Assembly (NCBI GenBank): GCA_027563935.2
Contig: CM050449.1
Coordinates: forward strand, 85,653,178-85,717,177
Source: Costus lasius
Taxonomy: Eukaryota; Streptophyta; Magnoliopsida; Zingiberales; Costaceae
Length of the DNA: 64,000 nucleotides
Direction: 5' to 3'
The notes beneath the pieces were generated by a model. The model saw nothing but the letters and a program-made list of their open reading frames with translations, was not told where the DNA came from and made no database searches. Below, one piece after another: positions 56,342-64,000 of this stretch (positions are counted from its first letter, which is position 1; every line of letters starts with the position of its first letter). The position numbers were made by a program, and so were the translations under genes.

Positions 56342-57956
56342 GACTTGCAAGCCTCGAACGATGTTTTATGCTTTTCTTTCATGCTCACATGCCATATCTC
56401 TATTTTCGTAAATAGCATGATGCATGGCAATCAATTTTTCTAAAAAATAGAAAGATTAGGGTTTCTTGTTTTCTATCATCCTCTCAATCTCTTTTGGATT
56501 TTTGGACTATTTTTCTTGTTTGATTTAAAGATCAAAGGCGCACGTAATTTTGTCAAGTAGGACGGGCATTGTGTCTCCGGACTGGCCAGTTCTCTTGATA
56601 TGACAAAATTGCCAGCCGAAAGGATCTCTGAAATCGTCTTGAAAAATAAATCGCAATTAACCAAAGGATTTGTGAGAAGAAGATGAGAAGAAGAGACTAG
56701 CTTTATGAAAAAATAAAATTTATGATTTTATGTTTTTCATGAGCATGTAGAATTGCATGAATAAATACCTTGATTGTGCATGATGTTGTGATCATTAGTC
56801 AAGCCACCTTTGCATGCCTGTGATGTATCCTTGTGAGGCCTGCGTGCCGCTTTTCCTTTTTGCAAAAAAGAAGATTAGGGTGGCGCATGTACTTGGAGCT
56901 TGGCGCATGCATCGAAGGAAGAGGCGCAACAAGCTTGCATAGTGGCGCAAGTTTGGCATGGCCGAACCCTTGGGTTTGTGTGCTAGCTAACTTGGCTTCT
57001 TGCATGGTGGCGCATCCTCCACAAAGAAAGACCATGGCATTGGCCGAACCTTTGGGGTCTACCCTTAGGGTTTGTGAGCTAAACCATGTTGAAAGGACCT
57101 TGGAGCCGACCTTGAGGACCAAGATAGAGGGCGGCTAGGCTAGGTCTATTATAGGGGCTTGAGTCCTATGTCAAGAGTTGAATCTCCTTAGGCATGAGTT
57201 GATTCAATGTCTTGAAAGGGCTTTGATCACATCATCCTTTACTGCTTTCCCTATCTGATAAAAGCATGCCTGAAATGTTTTATCGTTATGTTATCACTAT
57301 AGGAGAGCATGCCTGTATTGTTAGACATAAGATAAAACGTAGGATGATGAGACTTAAAAACCCTCAAAGAAATATCAAGTCTAGTAGCCTTCTAACGCGT
57401 AGCCCTCACTAAGCTATCGATCAGTGGAGTTGTGAATTGTTTCCCACCCTCGTGGGACACACCCACTTATCTTTAGAAAGTGCGTGGTGACAATGATTTC
57501 CCCAGTCCAGTTTTAACCTGGACGTGCCTTCGCAAGGAAACTCGTTGGCCCTGGGCATAACGGTTAGGAATGGACTTGACTAGAAATTCACATGTACTGG
57601 GCACATGGTGAAATTCTAGAGGCATCATTGAAAGGTTAGGGTTTCATGTTGTATCCAGCCTTCGCTGGACATGAAACGCCTAGACTGTTTCAATAAAGGG
57701 AGTTGCTTGGAGCAACCGGCCGGCGCGCCCACCTTGTGAAGCATGGGTCACTTTGTGCATCTCATCCCACCCTCGTGGGACGCAAAGCCCTGTGTGGAAT
57801 AAGGATCCCATCTCACTAGGAAGTCTTAAACTTCCCGATTGACTTTGTGGGTTGTCAATTCGAATCAAAATAGTGGGAGCCATAATCATTTAAAACAAGT
57901 CCAGTTTAAATGATTCAAAGTAGTACTAATCTGTTCTTCTTGGGTGTTGTAGAATA
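56342..57956 (+). other. Untranslated leader of copia element
   Basis: About 1.6 kb between PBS and gag ATG without a supported gene. It includes several 'ggcgcatg' and 'accctcgtgggac' repeats. Open frames on either strand near 56800-57140 have no recognisable domain. Confidence 0.7.
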
Positions 57957-59198
57957 ATGGCTACGAACACTGGCGGATTATCACTGCGATCTCTCCTTGA
58001 CAAGGATAAGTTGGTTGGAACTAACTTTATGGACTGGCATCGGAACTTGAGGATAGTCCTCAAGCTCGAGAAGAAGCTGTATGTCCTGGAACAGGCTCTT
58101 CCTGCGGCTCCTCCGCCTAATGCCCGAACGGCAGAAAGAGATGCTTATAGAAAGCATCAAGATGACTCTTTGGAGGTTGCATATCTTATGCTAGCCAGTA
58201 TGGCACCTGAACTGCAGGTGCATTATGAGGAGCAGAACGCTTTTCAGATGATTACTCATCTGAAACAGATGTTCGAGGCTCAGGCTAGAACTGAGAGATT
58301 TGACACCGCCAAAGCAGTCTTTCGGTGCAAGCTGTCTGAGGGTGCACCAGTGAGACCCCATGTTCTCAAACTTATTGGGAACGTGGATCATCTCAGGAAA
58401 CTGGGACATGCCATAGACAACGAGCTGGTTGTGGATCTTATTCTACATTCTCTGCCCCCTAGCTTCAGTCCGTTTATCATTAATTTCAACATGAACCGGA
58501 TTGAGTGCACACGGGAGGAATTGATGAATATGCTCCAAACAGCCGAGCGCGAGATGGGTAAGACCAAACCCAATTCTGTTCTTTTGGTCCCTGCGACCAA
58601 GAAGATAAAGAAGAAGGGTAAGGCACGTGCTAAGGGCAGTGCCAAAGGTCCTACCAAGGCACTGAAGAAAAGGGCGAAGAAGTCAAAGGACCAGAGGTGT
58701 TTCCACTGTGGCAAGCAGGGTCACTGGAGAAGGGACCGCAGGCAGCTTCAGAATGAGGAGAAGAAAGGCTTGGCCTTAACTTCTAGCTCAGGTATTTATG
58801 TTACAGAAGTCAATCTTTCTACTTCTATGTCATGGGTATTGGATACCGCATGTGGAGCTCATATTTGTACAAATATGCAGGGGCTCAAGAAAAGTAGAAC
58901 GGTGAAGCCTGGAGAGATAGACCTACGAGTTGGAAACGGGGCACAAGTTGCTGCTGTTGCTGTAGGCGTTTTGACTCTCTCCTTGCCTTCTGGACTTCAC
59001 TTAGAACTAGATAATTGCTTCTATGTACCTTCTCTTACCAAGAACATTATATCCATTCCTTGCTTAGCAAGGAAGGGCTTTAAATTTGAAATAAAAAGAA
59101 CTCCTGTTCTTTTTCATTTGCAAACATGTTCTATGGGAAGGGTACTTTATGCAATGGTCTGTATATCTTGGATATGGAAAGTTCTATTTGTAACATAA
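57957..59198 (+). pseudogene. Copia gag and aspartic protease
   Basis: A 413-residue frame from the ATG at 57957. Residues about 10-200 are a UBN2-type copia gag (VGTNFMDWHRNLRIVL near 20-35; TAKAVFRCKL near 118). A Lys-rich linker leads to a zinc knuckle at 248-261: C248, C251 and H256 are present, but the fourth ligand position (261) is Arg, so metal binding is impaired. Residues 294-305 (VLDTACGAHICT, catalytic D296) are the copia protease, with Ala where Gly is usual after D-T. Integrase should follow in frame; instead the frame ends at 59198 after a shift near 59130. Confidence 0.9.
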
Positions 59199-60661
59199 GT
59201 AATAAAAGGACCAAACTGAGTGGTTCAGTTGGTGCTTTCCTATGGCACTGTCGATTGACCCATATAAACAAGAATCGCATCCAACAACTCCATGCAAATG
59301 GATTGTTAGATTCAAGTTCCTTGGAGGAATTTGATACTTGTGAACCTTGTTTATTAGGGAAAATGACAAAAGCGCCCTTCACCAAGATTGGTGAGAGGAC
59401 AGGAGGTTTATTGGATCTCATACATACTGATGTGTGTGGGCCTTTCAATAAACAAGCCAGAGGAGGGTACAACTACTTCATTACCTTCACTGATGACTTC
59501 AGTAGGTATGGTTATGTCTACCTAATAAGACATAAGTCTGAATCCTTTGAGAAATTCAAGGAGTTCAAGAATGAAGTAGAGAACCAGCTTGGAAGATCCA
59601 TTAAAGCTCTTCGATCAGATCGAGGTGGAGAATACCTGAGCGGTGAGTTCTTTGACTATCTGAAGGAATGTGGGATCGTATCCCAACTCACTCCTCCTGG
59701 AACACCTCAATGGAATGGTGTATCTGAGAGGAGAAATCGAACTTTATTGGATATGGTTCGATCTATGATGAGTCATGCAACTCTACCTCCCTCATTCTGG
59801 GGGCATGCACTAGAGACAGCTTCTCTGATACTGAATAACGTTCCATCTAAGAGTGTCTCCAAAATACCATACGAGGTATGGACTAGAAGACGCCCTAATC
59901 TCACTTTTATCAGAATCTGGGGATGTGAGGCTTATGTCAAACGTCAGGATTCTAGCAAGCTAGAACCTAGATCTGATAAGTGTGTGTTTGTGGGGTATCC
60001 TAAGGAAACTAGAGGATACTACTTCTATGTCCCAGCCGAGAACAAAGTTTTTGTTGCTCGGGGAGCTGTCTTTCTGGAGAAAGAATTTCTCATGAAAGAA
60101 GTTAGTGGGAGTAAATTTGACTTGGATGAGGTCCAAGTTCAACCACAAGATATAGAGATGGAATATGGGCCACCTGCACCGGTTGTTGGACAACCAGAGG
60201 CTCAGACACAGGTCCCACGTAGATCTGGGAGGATTCGTCGTGCACCTGAGAGGTATGGGTCGCTGCCGACCCAACACGATGGAATCTTCATCATTGAGGA
60301 TGAACCCAGGACCTACGATGAGGCGGTCAATGGACCGGACTCCGAGAAATGGCTTGACGCCATGCGATCCGAGATGAATTCCATGTCAGCTAACCAAGTC
60401 TGGGATTTGGTTGAGCCGCCTGATGGGGTAACACCCATTGGATGCAAATGGGTTTTCAAGAAGAAAACCGACATGGATGGCAACATAGTTACCTATAAAG
60501 GTAGATTGGTGGCTAAAGGATTTAAACAAGTCCACGGGGTGGACTATGATGAAACCTTCTCGCCAGTTGCCATGATTAAATCCATTCGGATTCTACTTGC
60601 AATAGCTGCATATCATAACTATGAGATATGGCAGATGGATGTGAAAAATAGCGTTCCTTAA
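59126..60661 (+). pseudogene. Copia integrase and start of reverse transcriptase
   Basis: A 511-residue frame. Counting from the Met at 59126, H41, H46, C72 and C75 form the zinc-binding pre-integrase motif (LWHCRLTH and CEPC). D102 (HTDVCGP), D165 (RSDRGGEY) and E201 (SERRNRT) form the catalytic triad with 35 residues between the last two (DD35E). Residues 280-300 hold the IRIWGCEAYVKR box. RT begins with GCKWVFKKKTDMDGN and LVAKGFKQ. The frame stops at 60661, just after YEIWQMDVKN, through a single-base shift; RT resumes in another frame at 60681. Integrase itself looks intact. Confidence 0.93.
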
Positions 60662-60680
60662 CGGGAAGCTGACTGAGGAT

Positions 60681-61721
60681 GTGTATATGTCACAACCTGA
60701 TGGTTTCATCCATCCTGCAGAGGCTAGTAAAATCTACAGGCTAAAGAGATCCATTTATGGATTAAAGCAAGCATCTCGAAGTTGGAATCTTCGATTTGAT
60801 GAAGCCGTGAGAGATTATGGCTTTATCAAAAGCGAAGATGACGCCTGTGTATACAGAAAATTCAGTGGGAGCTTGGTAATTTTTCTGGTCTTGTATGTCG
60901 ATGACATACTGCTCATCGGAAACGACATCCCTAGTCTTCAAGCTGTGAAGACATGGTTGGGGAAGTGTTTCGAGATGAAAGACTTAGGGGAGGCCGCCTA
61001 TATTCTAGGCGTGAGGATCTACCGGGATAGATCCAAGAGACTCTTAGCCCTTAGTCAGAGTACTTACATTGATAAGGTACTGGAGAGGTTCTACATGGAG
61101 CAATCCAAGAAAGGATACCTTCCAGTGAGACATGGCCTTACTCTCTCAAAGAGCCAGTGTCCTACAACACAGGTTGAGAGGGATGACATGAGTCGAATTC
61201 CTTATGCTTCGGCAGTAGGATCGATCATGTATGCAATGTTGTGTACTAGACCAGATGTGGCATATGCTGTGAGCATAACCAGCCGATACCAATCCAATCC
61301 TGGTCTGCAGCACTGGGTGGCTGTAAAGAACATCCTAAAGTATCTGAGAAGAACTAAGGATCTGTTCTTGGTCTATGGGGGACAAGAAGAGCTCAGTATA
61401 CAGGGCTACACTGATGCTTCGTTCCAGTCTGACCCTGACGACTTTAGATCGCAAGCCGGCTATGTGTTCAAGTTAAATGGAGGCGCTGTATGCTGGAAGA
61501 GCTTCAAGCAATCTACCATAGCAGATTCTACAACCGAAGCTGAGTATGTAGCTGCTTCTGAGGCAGCCAAGGAAGCTGTTTGGATAAGAAAGTTCTTATG
61601 TGATCTTCAAGTGGTACCTAGTGCAATGGACCCCATTGAACTCTACTGTGACAACAATGGAGCAATTGCACAAGCTAAGGAACCACGGTCTCATCAAAGA
61701 TCCAAACACATACTCTGAAGA
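60681..61721 (+). pseudogene. Copia reverse transcriptase (rest) and RNase H
   Basis: The frame contains RLKRSIYGLKQASRSW, then LYVDDILLIGND (catalytic D74 and D75), KDLGEAAYILGV, the TRPDVAYAVS box, GYTDASFQSD (RNase H catalytic Asp), STTEAEYVAASEA and CDNNGAIA. It ends at TGA 61716-61718 right after RSKHIL. A copia RNase H normally continues about 50 residues, and matching sequence (FHLIREIIDRGDV, LADPLTKAL) does follow the stop in the same frame, ending near 61878. So the final part is lost to a premature stop. Confidence 0.93.
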
Positions 61722-61898
61722 TTTCACCTGATCAGAGAGATCATAGACAGAGGTGATGTCAAGATTAGCAGAGTAGACACAGATAACAATCTAGCAGACC
61801 CATTGACCAAGGCTTTGGCGCAGCAGAAGCATGATGGTCACGCTAGAGATATGGGGTTGAGATTGCTCAACTTCTAGGTCTTAGTGCAAGTGGGAGAT

Positions 61899-63866
61899 TG
61901 TTGGTGTATATGCCCTAGGACCTAGCTTTGGTCAACTTATGTACTACTTGACATTGATATTTATATATCATTATGGCATTGTCGTTATCATTGTCTGTCT
62001 ACACTTGCGATTGTGTACTTACATGATAATGTCCCTGGAGACAGATTGGATCTGTGCTCAAATAAAGATCCCCAGTCAATGTACCTTAGTGGATATGGGA
62101 CAACTATGGTGCTTATGAGACTGGTATGTGGGCTGGTTAGGCACGGGGTGCTAACGCAGACACATGGGTATATTATGGGAGGATATACTGGATAGACCCG
62201 CTATGAGGCTATGACTTGGTGTCATGAGTTATCCTCATAAGTGACAGGAGATGCATTGATCCCTTGACTTGAGGTCATTGATCATTCTATATGGTTAGAG
62301 ACTTGCTTTGATGCAACCTAACACCTTGCCGTAGTTGGAAGGTCATAAAGGTTATCATTGAGCGTGTCACGACCCATATGAGAAGGTCAATGGACAGACA
62401 TAGGATTTGCCCCTTCCTTTGAGAAGCTTGATATCCATGGAGCTCCTCTATGGTTCTATGACTGAAAGTGTATGGCCATACCCAGGTAAGAACCTGATTT
62501 AGTCATAGCCATGTGATTGGATGAAAACAAGTGGTGACACACTTGTCCAATCGGATATCAGTTCGGCAAAGAGACTGTAATGCATCTGTACCTAGTTGCG
62601 ATGATGGGGATGTCGATGTCGATATCCATTCCAATGACCTGGGTAGCAGCGATGCACTGCTAGGTGCCACTCACTGCTTGTGGTGACCTTTGGTCAGCAC
62701 TGCCAGCGTCAGAGGAACCTACAGGGTCGCACACCTTGATACTTGAGTTCTCGTATTGATCGGGAAGCCTTATGATCGAGTAATTGGATAACTCGGATCT
62801 TATTGGGAGATTTCATCAGCGCCAATGGGCCTGATGAGATGGAAGAATATTATTGGAGCCAAACTTCATTTTTGGCAGGTTGACCCGTATTTGACCATGG
62901 TTGGTCACATTTGAATTAGGGTTGCATTGGATTGGATCCAAGTGCTTAATCAACCCATGTAATGGAGTTTGGGCTAGCTCATTATCCAATGAGACCCAAT
63001 AACAAGTTCTCATGAAGAGATGAGAGGCTAAAAGGGTATAATGGGAAGAGACCCAACCCCATTGGCGCCTGAGGGGCATAATGGGGTTAGGGTGGCAAAA
63101 TTGCTTCATTAAGGAAGCAATTGGCGCCTAGCCCTCTTCCATTGATGGAATGCATGCCTTTAAGGCATTGCTTGGGGCGCAAGGCAAGGCCTTAGCGCAC
63201 AAGGAAGGCGTGGAGCTTAATGAGGAAGGTTGAATGAGAATTAAGGAAATGTCTTGGAGACTTTCCTTATCTCAAACCTCTTCATCCTAGCCCTACACTT
63301 GTCTTGATCCTAGCCCATACCCTAACCGCCTCTTGCCCTATAAATGAGACCCTAATCGCCCCCTCAATCAGATGATCGACTCTTGGAGGCGTGAACACAA
63401 GAGGAGGGGCGAAAGCAAGGGTTTGAAGAGGCATTGGCGCAACCTTCTTCTTCCATCAAATCCTAGCCGCAAGCTTCATCTTCTCTTCCTCCTTTGGCGC
63501 AAGAGACTTGAAGGCTTGGCGGCATTCTTCTTCATCAATTGGCGCTTCTACCTTGGAGGTAGCGCAAGTACTGAAGAGAGAACACAAGGCTTGGATCTTC
63601 TTCCCGAGGCTAGCACCGGGCGAGGAAGAAGAGAACTCAAGAGATCCGTGTGTGTGAGACTGCAGAGGGCGGACGCTTGGACGCCTACATCGGCATCGCT
63701 CTCTTCTTTGCTCTAAGGTATTTCTTAACTCATCGTGTCGACTCCCTTGCATGCGATCTTCACTGGGTTTTTGGGACCGGCCTGTTTCGGGGACATTCTT
63801 CCGCTGTGCAAATATGTATGTCCATGACTCTGAAAAATTGTAAAATGTCCCCGGGGTTTCCCAACA
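61899..63866 (+). repeat. 3' LTR of copia element
   Basis: 1,968 bp, the partner of 54360-56328. It is preceded by the purine-rich GTGCAAGTGGGAGAT, the plus-strand priming tract. Differences from the 5' LTR seen by eye fall near 62007, 63028, 63125, 63225 (1-bp indel), 63314, 63669, 63778 and 63840. Confidence 0.97.
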
Positions 63867-63871
63867 ATCTC

Positions 63872-63954
63872 CTCATAGATCCCCATCCTTCATTGTTAAT
63901 AACATAGTGAACAGGTCAAGTGTAAAATGAGAATGGTGATTGATTGTCATAAAG
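63872..63954 (+). pseudogene. Endogenous pararetrovirus: RT fragment at right junction
   Basis: After the TSD the viral RT resumes with stops, then HSEQVKCKMRMVIDCHK, the RT segment preceding the part found at 42150. Viral similarity ends at CATAAAG (63948-63954), where host repeat sequence begins. Confidence 0.75.
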
Positions 63955-64000
63955 TACTAAGCATGCATGCATGCACAGTAGGTACCACATCCTTAAAATA
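63955..64000. repeat. Degenerate repeat field resuming after the virus
   Basis: 46 bp matching 41745-41790 at about 87 percent (CATGCATTCACAGTAG and CCACATNCTTAAAATA blocks). Truncated by the window end. Confidence 0.75.

Larger units (their letters stand above)
54360..63866 (+). mobile_element. Near-complete Ty1/copia retrotransposon (9,507 bp), young insertion
   Basis: 5' LTR 54360-56328 and 3' LTR 61899-63866 start TGTTGGTGTATATGCCC and end GGGTTTCCCAACA. TSD ATCTC is at 54355-54359 and 63867-63871. PBS at 56330-56341, then a roughly 1.6-kb leader, then gag-protease-integrase-RT-RNase H in copia order, and a purine tract (GTGGGAGAT) before the 3' LTR. By eye the LTRs differ at about seven substitutions and one indel, so insertion is recent. 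The coding region nevertheless has frameshifts near 59130 and 60650 and a premature stop at 61716-61718. Long LTRs suggest the Tork/Angela part of copia; lineage is not certain. Confidence 0.97.

Overview
The window is a repeat-dominated stretch of a flowering-plant nuclear genome. Indicators are plant-type LTR retrotransposons primed by initiator-Met tRNA, a plant WDR26/GID7-like gene, a receptor-like cytoplasmic kinase remnant, Myb/SANT-like transposon-derived sequence and an endogenous plant pararetrovirus. The strongly GC-rich first exon of the host gene, in an AT-rich surround, and a GGTACCGG-rich MITE suggest a monocot. The species cannot be read from the sequence.

Only one host gene is well supported. 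It is a minus-strand LisH-CTLH-WD40 protein (WDR26/GID7 type) with exon 1 at 29033-29725 and a short WD40 exon 2 at 20878-20979, separated by an 8-kb intron. Later WD40 exons were not found in the window. A frameshifted fragment of an RLCK-VII-type kinase lies at 15240-15492.

Layout. 1-6525: decayed minus-strand Ty3/gypsy element, interrupted by a 2.5-kb solo LTR with target-site duplication (TSD) GTTAC, then a second gypsy fragment and a minisatellite. 6525-13892: giant inverted repeat (foldback) whose arms carry a broken Myb/SANT-like gene; the right arm holds a small copia insertion (TSD AATAT). 13893-15970: mostly unrecognised, with the kinase remnant. 15971-18966: copia deletion derivative with 148-bp LTRs (TSD CATCT). 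18967-30458: WDR26 exons, its long intron with a hAT-like MITE, and its 5' flank. 30459-33111: GC-rich Mutator-like inverted-repeat element containing a Tourist-like MITE. 34335-37315: TRIM-like non-autonomous LTR element. 37333-39044, 39449-41508 and 45484-47053: solo LTRs. 42150-63954: an endogenous caulimovirid, broken and circularly permuted, split by a gag-only LTR element (43366-50239, TSD CTTAT) and by a young, nearly full-length copia (54360-63866, TSD ATCTC).

Relative order of events can be read from the nesting. The degenerate repeat field at 39.2-42 kb was hit by a solo-LTR family and by the pararetrovirus. The virus was then hit by the gag-only element, which was itself hit by another LTR element now reduced to a solo LTR. 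The copia at 54.4-63.9 kb is the youngest datable event: its two LTRs differ by about seven substitutions and one indel over 1,968 bp by eye. No tRNA, rRNA or CRISPR feature was seen.
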